Origin: Mycobacterium kyorinense
Lineage (GTDB): Bacteria; Actinomycetota; Actinomycetes; Mycobacteriales; Mycobacteriaceae
Reading direction: 5' to 3'
DNA length: 64,000 nt
Assembly (NCBI RefSeq): GCF_002101735.1
Contig: NZ_LQPE01000176.1
Location: 1-64,000 of the forward strand
In this document: positions 7,445 through 14,928 of the stretch, piece after piece
Layout of the letters: each line of letters opens with the position of its first letter
Numbering within the stretch: the stretch's first letter is position 1
The notes under the pieces: model-generated
Told to the model about the DNA's origin: nothing
Seen by the model: the letters and a program-made list of their open reading frames with translations, nothing else
Databases searched by the model: none
Made by a program: the position numbers and the translations under genes

Positions 7445-8022
7445 GCGGGGTTACGCCCCGTGAAGGCGACCAGCCGGTCCAGCGGCGGCGCGTCGTCGGC
7501 AACCTCGACGGGGTCGTCGAAGCCCACAACCGAACGGCCTTGCGGCGTAATGTTTTTCTTCGCGAGACCAAGGACGTAGTCGGCCACCGAGTCTGCGACA
7601 TCGATCGGGTGACCGGTCGCCTTCGCGTAATCCCAAGCGTGGACCAGGAATTCAAGGGAGAGTATCCCGGCGGCCACCGCCGCAGGCAGCTCGTTGGAGC
7701 CGATCGTCACCGTGCCGTCCAGGCCGCGGCGGTGCCAGGCGTCCAGTGCGGGCCGGGCCGCGCTGATGATCTGCCGCTCCACCGAGTCGCCCGCGTCGCG
7801 GTCGGGGATCTCCGCATCCACCGCTCCGCCGAGCACGGTGATCGAGTTCAGCAGGTGATCGGTCAGCTTCGCCACGTCGAATTCCGAGCACGGCGTGGAT
7901 TTGCCCAGGTCGTCGCGGGCGATCGGATGCAGGACACGCTGCAGGACTCCGAGCGTGGCCTCGGCGCTGGCCAGCTCGTCGGTGGGCGGTGAGTCGGGGC
8001 CGGGCCGCAGGTCGGAAGGCAT
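7441..8022 (-). CDS. TIGR03086-family metal-binding protein (Rv3773c-like)
   Basis: 193 residues. It has a DinB/mycothiol-dependent maleylpyruvate isomerase-like four-helix fold: DLGKSTPCSEFDVAKLTDHLLN near residue 40 and LEFLVHAWDYAKATG near 125, whose His residues are typical metal ligands. The exact reaction of TIGR03086 proteins is not established. GTG 8031 is an alternative start. It sits divergently upstream of echA21, as Rv3773c does in M. tuberculosis. Confidence 0.85.
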   Translation of the reverse strand: MPSDLRPGPDSPPTDELASAEATLGVLQRVLHPIARDDLGKSTPCSEFDVAKLTDHLLNSITVLGGAVDAEIPDRDAGDSVERQIISAARPALDAWHRRGLDGTVTIGSNELPAAVAAGILSLEFLVHAWDYAKATGHPIDVADSVADYVLGLAKKNITPQGRSVVGFDDPVEVADDAPPLDRLVAFTGRNPA

Positions 8023-8045
8023 GCCGTCCACGGTACGGTCTGGCC

Positions 8046-8870
8046 ATGGGTCAGCCGTACGAATCCGTCACAGTCGAAACCAAAGACCACGTCGCGCGGG
8101 TCACGCTGATCGGACCGGGCAAAGGCAACGCGATGGGGCCGGCGTTCTGGTCGGAGATGCCCGAGGTGTTCGCCGAGCTGGACGCCGACCGCGATGTGCG
8201 GGCCATTGTGCTCACCGGGTCCGGCCGCAACTTCAGCTACGGCCTGGATCTGCCGGCGATGGGCGGTTCGCTGGCCGGGGTCATGACCGAGGGCGCGTCG
8301 GCGCGCCCGCGTGCCGATTTCCACCAAACGGTGCTGCGCATGCAGAAGGCGATCAGTGCCGTCGCCGACTGCCGCACCCCGACGATCGCCTCGGTGCACG
8401 GCTGGTGCATCGGCGGCGGCGTCGACCTGATCTCGGCGGTGGACATCCGTTACGCCAGCGCCGACGCCAAGTTCTCCGTTCGCGAGGTCAAGCTCGCGAT
8501 CGTCGCCGACGTCGGCAGCCTCGCCCGGTTGCCGTTGATCCTCAACGACGGGCACCTGCGGGAACTGGCGCTGACCGGCAAGGACATCGACGCGGCGCGG
8601 GCGGAGAAGATCGGCTTGGTCAACGACGTGTTCGACGACGCCGAGGCGACGCTTGCCGCCGCGCACGCCACCGCCGCGGAGATCGCCGCTAATCCGCCGC
8701 TGACCGTGCACGGCATCAAGGATGTCCTTGACCAGCAACGGATTTCGGCGGTGTCGGCGAGCCTGCGCTATGTGGCGGCCTGGAACGCGGCGTTCCTGCC
8801 GTCCAAAGACCTGTCCGAGGGTATTTCCGCGACATTCGCCAAGCGCCCGCCGCAGTTCACCGGCGAATAA
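8046..8870 (+). CDS. echA21: enoyl-CoA hydratase/isomerase family protein EchA21
   Basis: 274 residues, the same length as remembered for Rv3774 (echA21). Crotonase-fold motifs include VTLIGPGKGNAMG, the oxyanion-hole segments NFSYGLDL and HGWCIGGGVDLISAVDIRYAS, and FSVREVKLAIVADVGSLARLP. It probably acts on acyl-CoAs in beta-oxidation; the substrate is unknown. The ATG at 8046 follows the divergent start of the TIGR03086 gene by 23 bp, so the two may share a promoter region. Confidence 0.88.
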   Translation: MGQPYESVTVETKDHVARVTLIGPGKGNAMGPAFWSEMPEVFAELDADRDVRAIVLTGSGRNFSYGLDLPAMGGSLAGVMTEGASARPRADFHQTVLRMQKAISAVADCRTPTIASVHGWCIGGGVDLISAVDIRYASADAKFSVREVKLAIVADVGSLARLPLILNDGHLRELALTGKDIDAARAEKIGLVNDVFDDAEATLAAAHATAAEIAANPPLTVHGIKDVLDQQRISAVSASLRYVAAWNAAFLPSKDLSEGISATFAKRPPQFTGE

Positions 8871-8899
8871 GGGCCACCGCGATTGGGAACACTCGGGAT

Positions 8900-9088
8900 A
8901 TGTCTACCTACCGAGTGATCAATCCGCACGGCGAGGTCGTTGCCACCAAAGACATCGAAAGCGCCGACGACGCGCACGCCTGGTTCGTCGACCAGAACAC
9001 CGATAAAGGCGAGCTGGGTTGGCGGATGGAAGTCAACATCGACGGCGATTGGCGCTTCTTCGACCAGACCGACGGCGGCCAGCCTTAG
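8900..9088 (+). CDS. small conserved hypothetical protein
   Basis: 62 residues, soluble and acidic, with a beta-alpha-beta look (STYRVINPHGEVVATKDIE, SADDAHAWFVDQN, GWRMEVNIDGDWRFFDQ). No signal peptide. It follows echA21 by 29 bp and precedes the baeRF-like gene by 40 bp. Function unknown; codon use is like its neighbours. Confidence 0.65.
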   Translation: MSTYRVINPHGEVVATKDIESADDAHAWFVDQNTDKGELGWRMEVNIDGDWRFFDQTDGGQP

Positions 9089-9128
9089 GTGGCGTTTGTC
9101 CGGGCGGCCGGCGGGCAACCCAACAGGC

Positions 9129-10235
9129 ATGGATTCGGAACGCTTCCGCCCGCTGCTCAACACCAAAGGACCGTTCGCATCGGTCTACTTCGAGGACACC
9201 CACGAAACCCAGGACGCGCAGACGCAGCTCGAGCTGAAGTGGCGCGGGGTGCGGGAACAGCTCGACGAGCGGGACGTCGACGAAGCCGTCATCGCCGACA
9301 TCGAACGTGCCGTGATGGACCTGCGCCCACCGATCGGCCGCAGCGGGCGTGGCATAGTCGCCGGGGCCGACGGTGTCGTCCTCAACGAACATCTCCTGCG
9401 CCCCACGGCGGCGCCGATCGTGCGAGTGTCCGAATTGCCCTACATCGTTCCGATCGTCGAGCACGGATTCGACAACCCGGCTTATGTGCTGGTGGCCGTC
9501 GACCACACCGGCGCCGACATCACCGTGCACGTCGAGGGCACGCTGAGTTCGGAAACCGTTGACGGCGGCGGCCATCCGGTGCACAAGGCATCGGGAGCCG
9601 AGACCGCCGGATACGGCGATCCCCAGCTGCGCACCGAGGAAGCGGCCCGCAAGAACTTGCGCGCGGTGGCCGACCGTGTCGCGGAGCTGGTCGACGACGC
9701 CGGCGCCGACGTCGTCTTCGTGGTCGGCGAGGTGCGGTCCCGTTCCGATCTGTTGACGACGTTGGCCGACCGGGTCAAGGCGCTGGCGGTGCCGTTGGAG
9801 GTCGGCGCGCGTCACAGCGGCCACGACTTCGACGAGGTGCAGGAGGCGATCGAGCAGGAACTGCTGAAGCGCCGGCTGGCGGTCCTCGACGACGCCGCCC
9901 AGCGGTTTGCCGCCGAGATCGGCCGGCAATCCGGGCTGGCCGCCGAAGGGGTGGGGCCGGTGTGCTCGGCGCTGCGTCAGGGCGCGGTGGAAACTTTGAT
10001 CATCGGCGACATCGGGGACGAAACGGTGGTTGCCGACCAGCAGCTGACGACCGTCGCACCCAACGCGGACGTGCTGTCCGAGCAGGGCGCCGCGGCGGAT
10101 CGCACCCTGCGGGCCGACGAGGCGCTGCCGCTGTTCGCGGTCTCTGTCGGTGCGTCGCTGGTGCGCACCGACGAACGCATCGCGCCCGCCGACGGCGTGG
10201 GCGCCGTGCTGCGCTACGCGCCGACGCTGCACTGA
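9129..10235 (+). CDS. baeRF-family (eRF1-like) protein, Rv2629-like
   Basis: 368 residues. It starts FRPLLNTKGPFASVYFEDTHETQDA and ends with an eRF1 domain-3-like segment (VETLIIGDIGD, GVGAVLRYAP). This matches the bacterial archaeo-eukaryotic release-factor family 2, whose M. tuberculosis member Rv2629 belongs to the dormancy regulon. A ribosome-associated role is proposed for the family but not proven. ATG 9129 was chosen because the longer frame overlaps the preceding gene. Confidence 0.8.
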   Translation: MDSERFRPLLNTKGPFASVYFEDTHETQDAQTQLELKWRGVREQLDERDVDEAVIADIERAVMDLRPPIGRSGRGIVAGADGVVLNEHLLRPTAAPIVRVSELPYIVPIVEHGFDNPAYVLVAVDHTGADITVHVEGTLSSETVDGGGHPVHKASGAETAGYGDPQLRTEEAARKNLRAVADRVAELVDDAGADVVFVVGEVRSRSDLLTTLADRVKALAVPLEVGARHSGHDFDEVQEAIEQELLKRRLAVLDDAAQRFAAEIGRQSGLAAEGVGPVCSALRQGAVETLIIGDIGDETVVADQQLTTVAPNADVLSEQGAAADRTLRADEALPLFAVSVGASLVRTDERIAPADGVGAVLRYAPTLH

Positions 10236-10242
10236 TGCGCGC

Positions 10243-10551
10243 TCAGCGGCGCTGTCGCAGTTGTTGCTCGACGCGGTCTAAGAATGCGTCGACCTCGTCT
10301 TCGTTGTAGCCGCGCCTGCCGATCGGTGGCTTGTTGAACGCCACGCTGCGGACGTCCGCGGGCGTCAGGGTGCTTGCTCGTGGATTTCGCAGCGCCTCTT
10401 CGACGCGGTCCAGGAATGCGTCGACCTCGTCTTCGTTGTAGCCACGCTTGCCGATCGGCGGCTTGCTGAACGCCACGCCGCGGACATCCTCGGGCGTAAG
10501 ACCGGAGTGTGGCGGTACCTCCGCGGCTTGACGCTTCCTGAACAACGGCAT
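10243..10551 (-). CDS. protein with two tandem DivIVA-type motifs
   Basis: 102 residues. It consists mainly of two near-identical copies of a segment of about 32 residues (about 18-49 and 62-93) reading LTP.DVR.VAF.KPPIG.RGYNEDEVDAFLD. This is the N-terminal membrane-curvature motif of DivIVA/Wag31. No long coiled coil follows, unlike Wag31. A basic N-terminus (MPLFRKRQ) precedes the motifs. It converges on the baeRF gene with a 7-bp gap and is divergent from lipE. Likely a polar-growth accessory protein, by inference. Confidence 0.8.
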   Translation of the reverse strand: MPLFRKRQAAEVPPHSGLTPEDVRGVAFSKPPIGKRGYNEDEVDAFLDRVEEALRNPRASTLTPADVRSVAFNKPPIGRRGYNEDEVDAFLDRVEQQLRQRR

Positions 10552-10654
10552 GGCACCCTCCCGCGGCGAAACAACCAGAGCGTACGTCGGAGCCGCGACC
10601 GCGCGCCGTAACCTCGCGGAGGGGGATCAGCTCACCCAGGCAGAGAGGGCACGC

Positions 10655-11893
10655 ATGACAGACGACGGCAGGATCCGCGTCCCGGCCGATCTCGACGCCG
10701 TCACCGCGATCGGTGACGAGGACCAGTCCGGGATCGACCCCGCGGCAGTCGAGCGCATCTGGCAGGCGGTCCGCTACTGGTATCAGGCGGGGATGCATCC
10801 CGCGATCCAGCTATGCCTGTGGCACGACGGCAAGGTGGTGCTCAACCGCGCAATCGGCCACGGCTGGGGCAACGGCCCGACCGATCCGCCCGACGCCGAG
10901 AAGATTCCCGTCAAGACCGATACCCCGTTCTGCGTGTATTCGACGGCCAAGGCGATCACCGCGACCGTGGTGCACATGCTGGTCGAACGCGGCCAGTTCT
11001 CGCTCGACGACCGGGTCTGCGACTACATCCCGACCTACACCAGCCACGGCAAGGACCGCACCACGATCCGTCACGTGCTGACGCACAGCGCGGGTGTCCC
11101 GTTCCCCACTGGACCCCGGCCGGACCTCAAACGGGCAGACGACCACGAGTACGCGCAAGAGCAGCTGGGCAAGTTGCGGCCGCTCTACCGGCCGGGCCTG
11201 GTGCACATCTATCACGCGCTGACCTGGGGCCCGCTGATGCGCGAGATCGTCTATGCCGCCACCGGCAAGGACATCCGCGAGATTCTGGCCGCCGAGATAC
11301 TCGACCCGCTGGGCTTCCGCTGGACCAATTTCGGTGTTGCAGAACAGGATCTCCCGCTCGTCGCACCCAGCCACGCCACCGGCAAGCAACTACCGACCCC
11401 GATCGCAGTAGCCTTCCGCAAGGCGATCGGCGGTACCGTGCACCAAATCATCCCGCTTTCCAACACACCCATGTTCCTCACCACGGTGGTCCCGTCATCC
11501 AACACGGTGTCGAACGCCTACGAGCTGTCCCGCTTTGCCGAAATCTGGCGCCGCGGCGGTGAACTCGACGGGGTTCGGGTCGTGCGTCCGGAGACCCTGC
11601 AGGCCGCGGTGCGCGAATGCCGTCGGCTACGACCGGATGTCGCGACCGGACTGACACCCCTGCGCTGGGGCACCGGATTCATGCTGGGCTCCACCAGGTT
11701 CGGGCCGTTCGGCCGCAACGCGCCGGCGGCGTTCGGCCACTTGGGTCTGGTCAACTGCGCCATCTGGGCCGACCCGCAGCGCAAGCTGTCGGCCGGCCTG
11801 GTCAGCAGCGGCAAACCCGGCAAGGACGTTGCGCCCAAGCGCTACACCGCGCTGATGGACCTCATCGCCGCCGAGATCCCGCGGGATCGGTAA
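10655..11893 (+). CDS. lipE: serine beta-lactamase-fold esterase/lipase LipE
   Basis: 412 residues, close to Rv3775 (lipE, about 415). It belongs to the class C beta-lactamase-like hydrolases: the nucleophile motif S96-T-A-K99 lies in FCVYSTAKAITATVVHML, HSAGVPFP follows, and FGHLGLVNCAIWADP lies near the C-terminus. It probably hydrolyses short acyl esters. No signal peptide is apparent. ATG 10655 has a gagaggg ribosome site; the frame is open further upstream but without a site. Confidence 0.88.
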   Translation: MTDDGRIRVPADLDAVTAIGDEDQSGIDPAAVERIWQAVRYWYQAGMHPAIQLCLWHDGKVVLNRAIGHGWGNGPTDPPDAEKIPVKTDTPFCVYSTAKAITATVVHMLVERGQFSLDDRVCDYIPTYTSHGKDRTTIRHVLTHSAGVPFPTGPRPDLKRADDHEYAQEQLGKLRPLYRPGLVHIYHALTWGPLMREIVYAATGKDIREILAAEILDPLGFRWTNFGVAEQDLPLVAPSHATGKQLPTPIAVAFRKAIGGTVHQIIPLSNTPMFLTTVVPSSNTVSNAYELSRFAEIWRRGGELDGVRVVRPETLQAAVRECRRLRPDVATGLTPLRWGTGFMLGSTRFGPFGRNAPAAFGHLGLVNCAIWADPQRKLSAGLVSSGKPGKDVAPKRYTALMDLIAAEIPRDR

Positions 11894-11902
11894 CGGGCCG
11901 AC

Positions 11903-11958
11903 GAGCGTGCGCAGAATGCCGCAAAATTTGGCGGTTCGACGTACAAACGTGCACGCTC
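11903..11958. terminator. hairpin between lipE and tRNA-Ser
   Basis: Outer arms GAGCGTGC (11903-11910) and GCACGCTC (11951-11958) are complementary and enclose a smaller CCGC/GCGG stem. On the minus strand a T6 run (11965-11970) lies between the tRNA-Ser 3' end and this structure, so it may serve termination of both the tRNA and lipE. The 40-nt loop makes the call tentative. Confidence 0.4.
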
Positions 11959-11972
11959 GCGGCGGAAAAAAG

Positions 11973-12059
11973 CGGTGGCGGAGGGATTTGAACCCCCGGA
12001 CGGTTGTAGCCGTCTCTCGCTTTCAAGGCGAGTGCATTAGGCCGCTCTGCCACGCCACC
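11973..12059 (-). tRNA. tRNA-Ser (anticodon UGA)
   Basis: The reverse complement is an 87-nt class II tRNA: acceptor GGTGGCG/CGCCACC, anticodon stem CTCGC/GCGAG around CTTGAAA (anticodon TGA), variable arm GACGG/CCGTC and T loop TTCAAAT. It reads UCN Ser codons. No CCA is encoded, and a T6 run follows the 3' end. Confidence 0.95.
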
Positions 12060-12080
12060 GCCGACAAGCGTATCGGGGCG

Positions 12081-12584
12081 CTAGAGCTTCGATGCCCGGC
12101 CGGACAGTTTCAGCGCGGTGCTGATGCGCCGGCAGTTCTCCCCCATCGCGGCAATCTGCGACCGCGACAACTGGCCGAGGAAATGGGTCCGCACGCCCTG
12201 GGCGTAGGTGACCATGGCCTCGTGCGCCGCCGCTCTCCCGTCGTCGGTGATGGTGGCCACGACACCGCGGCGGTCGTCGCGGCTGGCCTCGCGCCGCACC
12301 AGCCCCTGGACCTCCAGGCGACGGATCTGCCGCGTCAGTCGGCTCGGCAGCGACGACAACGCCTCGGCCAGATCCCCCATCCGAGCTGACCCGGCGGGCG
12401 TGCTGTCGAGCATCTCGAGCACCCGCACGTCGAACAGCGACAGCTGGTGCGTTTCGGTCAGGCGGCGGTTGAGCGTGGCATACAGCCGCAACGCTGAATC
12501 CAAGAAGTTCTGCCACGACTTCTGTTCAGCGATATCCAGCCCGGGCATCTCACTGGCTGTCCGGCCGTCGATGAGGCCGTCCAT
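12081..12584 (-). CDS. MarR-family transcriptional regulator
   Basis: 167 residues. The winged helix-turn-helix runs through QLSLFDVRVLEML, MGDLAEALSSLPSRLTRQIRRLEVQGLV and the wing RREASRDDRRGVVATITDDGRA, all typical of MarR. The N- and C-terminal helices would form the dimer interface. It is divergent from the oxidoreductase at 12651 (66 bp apart), which it may regulate. No clear palindrome was recognised in the gap. Confidence 0.9.
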   Translation of the reverse strand: MDGLIDGRTASEMPGLDIAEQKSWQNFLDSALRLYATLNRRLTETHQLSLFDVRVLEMLDSTPAGSARMGDLAEALSSLPSRLTRQIRRLEVQGLVRREASRDDRRGVVATITDDGRAAAHEAMVTYAQGVRTHFLGQLSRSQIAAMGENCRRISTALKLSGRASKL

Positions 12585-12650
12585 TACGTCATGCTATGCG
12601 AGACATGGCTTTTGGAACAGCCGGAATACGCAGGTAGTAGCGTGGCGGCC

Positions 12651-13634
12651 ATGCACGCGATCGTTGCCGAATCCGCCGATCAACTCCTGTGGCAGGAGGT
12701 GCCGGACGTCAAGCCGGACCGCGGCGAGGTGCTGGTCAAGGTCAGTGCCGCCGGCGTCAATCGGGCCGACGTGCTGCAGGCAGCCGGTCACTACCCGCCG
12801 CCGCCGGGCGCCAGCGAATTGCTCGGCATGGAGGTGTCGGGGGTGATCGCCGAGGTGGGTGCCGGCGTCACCGGATGGTCGGTCGGGCAAGAAGTCTGCG
12901 CTTTGCTGGCGGGCGGCGGGTACGCCGAATTCGTCGCCGTTCCCGCTGGTCAGATTCTGCCGATTCCGGACGGTGTCGACCTGCTCGACGCCGCCGGGCT
13001 GCCGGAAGTGGCGTGCACGGTGTGGTCGAACCTGGTGTTGACGGCGCACCTGGGCGAGGGCCAGCTAATCCTGATCCACGGCGGCGCCAGCGGTGTCGGC
13101 ACGCACGCCATCCAGGTGGCCAGGGCGCTGGGGGCGCGGGTCGCGATCACCGCCGGTTCGCCGCCCAAGCTGGAGCTCTGCCGCGAACTGGGCGCCGAGG
13201 TGACCATCGCCTACCGCGACGAGGACTTCGTGTCCCGGGTCAAAGACGCGACCGACGGCGCCGGCGCAGACGTGATCCTGGACATCGTCGGCGCCGCCTA
13301 CCTGGACCGCAATCTCGACGCGCTCGCCAGCGACGGCCAGCTGGTGGTGATCGGCCTGCAAAGCGGCGTCAAGGGCGAGCTCAACCTAGGCAAGCTGATC
13401 AGCAAACGGGCGCGGGTCATCGGAACTGCGCTGCGTGGCCGTCCTGTCGACGGCCCACACGGCAAGAGCGCCATCGTTGCCGCGGTGGTGAAGTCGGTGT
13501 GGCCGATGTTTGCCGACGGCCGCGTTCGGCTCGTCATCGGCGCGCGCATGCCGATTCAGGAAGCCGCGGAGGCCCACCGGATGCTGTCGTCGGGGCGGGT
13601 AACGGGGAAGATCGTGCTGACGCTAGCCCAGTGA
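12651..13634 (+). CDS. NADPH:quinone oxidoreductase-like enzyme (Rv3777-like)
   Basis: 327 residues, matching Rv3777 (about 328). It is a medium-chain dehydrogenase/reductase of the quinone-reductase branch: a GroES-like N-terminus (VKVSAAGVNRADVLQAAGHYPPP), then a Rossmann segment ILIHGGASGVGTHAIQVARALGARVAITAGS with a G.G..G-type nucleotide site. There is no zinc-site signature. It probably reduces quinones or enones with NADPH. ATG 12651 was chosen at the start of homologous sequence. It overlaps the next gene tail-to-tail by 12 nt. Confidence 0.85.
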   Translation: MHAIVAESADQLLWQEVPDVKPDRGEVLVKVSAAGVNRADVLQAAGHYPPPPGASELLGMEVSGVIAEVGAGVTGWSVGQEVCALLAGGGYAEFVAVPAGQILPIPDGVDLLDAAGLPEVACTVWSNLVLTAHLGEGQLILIHGGASGVGTHAIQVARALGARVAITAGSPPKLELCRELGAEVTIAYRDEDFVSRVKDATDGAGADVILDIVGAAYLDRNLDALASDGQLVVIGLQSGVKGELNLGKLISKRARVIGTALRGRPVDGPHGKSAIVAAVVKSVWPMFADGRVRLVIGARMPIQEAAEAHRMLSSGRVTGKIVLTLAQ

Positions 13635-14819
13635 GGCCAGTGCCCGCACCAACTGGTCGACCTCGGACATCGTCGAGTAATGCGCCAGCCCGACGGTCAC
13701 CGCGCCGCCGACGTCGTTGACGCCGATCACGTCGAGCACCCGCGAGCTGGCATTGGAGATCGCCAGAATTCCGTTGTCCGCCAACCGCTGTACCACCCGC
13801 TCGGCGGGCACCTCGTGTACGGCGAAACTGACCACCGGTATGCGCGATTCGGGCTGGCCGATAACCACCACCAACGGCAGCGAGCGCAGCGAGGTCATCA
13901 GGTAGTCGAATATCTGGTTCATGTATGTCGCGGCGGATTCCATTGACACGACCAGTCTTTCGCGCCTGGTACCGCGCGCCGACTCGTCCAGCGAGGCCAG
14001 GTATTCGATACTGCGGACCAAGCCGCCCAGCAGTCCGTACTGGTGCACGCCGAGTTCCAGTCGCGCCGGACCGGTCGCATGCGGATTCGTCGACACCGAG
14101 CCGAACGAATTGATCAGCGCCGGCTCACGAAACACCAACGCGCCCACGGGCGGACCGCCCCAGCCGACCGCGTTGACCGCCACCACGTCGGCGTCGATCT
14201 CGTTGATGTCGATCAGCCGGTACGGTGCGGCCGCAGAGTGGTCGACGACCACCAAACCGCCGACGTCGTGGATCAGCTTGGTCACCACACGCAGATCGGT
14301 GATGGTGCCCAACGTCCCCGACGCCGAGGTCACGGCAACCAGCCGCGTCGACTTGCCGATCAGACTCTCCCACTGCCAGGTCGGCAGCTCACCGGTCTCG
14401 ATGTCGACCTCGGCCCACTTCACCTTGGCGCCGAACCGGTTTGCTGCACGAAGCCACGGCGCGATATTCGCCTCGTCGTCGAGGCGGGTGACGATCACCT
14501 CGTAACCCAGGCCGGCTCGCGTCGACGACGCGTCGGCCAGCGATGCCAGCAAAACCGCGCGGTCGGCCCCGAGCACCACGGCACCGGGGTCGGCGTTGAC
14601 CAGATCGGCCACGGCCTGCCGCGCCGCCTCCAGGACGGCCGCGCTGCGCTGCGCCGACGGGTGCGGGCCGACGGGGCTGGGGAACGAGCCGCGGAACGCC
14701 GTCGACACGGTGGTGGCCACCGAGTCCGGGATCAGCATGCCGGCCGGCGCGTCGAAGTGCACCCAACCGTCCCCCAGCGACGGGTGTAGTCCGCGCACCC
14801 GGGCGACGTCGTATGCCAT
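13623..14819 (-). CDS. class-V aminotransferase-fold protein lacking the PLP lysine (Rv3778c-like)
   Basis: 398 residues, the same length as remembered for Rv3778c. The fold is that of cysteine desulfurase/class V aminotransferases: VDHSAAAPYRLIDINEIDADVVAVNAV contains the usual Asp (D193) that pairs with the PLP ring. Where NifS/SufS have the Schiff-base His-Lys, this protein has G219-W220, and the upstream EHHSN-type motif is DDEAN. PLP chemistry is therefore doubtful. ATG 14819 was chosen; the frame is open further upstream. Confidence 0.85.
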   Translation of the reverse strand: MAYDVARVRGLHPSLGDGWVHFDAPAGMLIPDSVATTVSTAFRGSFPSPVGPHPSAQRSAAVLEAARQAVADLVNADPGAVVLGADRAVLLASLADASSTRAGLGYEVIVTRLDDEANIAPWLRAANRFGAKVKWAEVDIETGELPTWQWESLIGKSTRLVAVTSASGTLGTITDLRVVTKLIHDVGGLVVVDHSAAAPYRLIDINEIDADVVAVNAVGWGGPPVGALVFREPALINSFGSVSTNPHATGPARLELGVHQYGLLGGLVRSIEYLASLDESARGTRRERLVVSMESAATYMNQIFDYLMTSLRSLPLVVVIGQPESRIPVVSFAVHEVPAERVVQRLADNGILAISNASSRVLDVIGVNDVGGAVTVGLAHYSTMSEVDQLVRALASLG

Positions 14820-14928
14820 GCCAGCCACCTTAGAGTTCCCGCAATTCCGCAAACCGCGACAGTAGCGGGGCGCCCAGATACGTCCCCGCCGTCCCGAGCC
14901 AGGTCACCCGGCCAGCCATACTAGTCGA

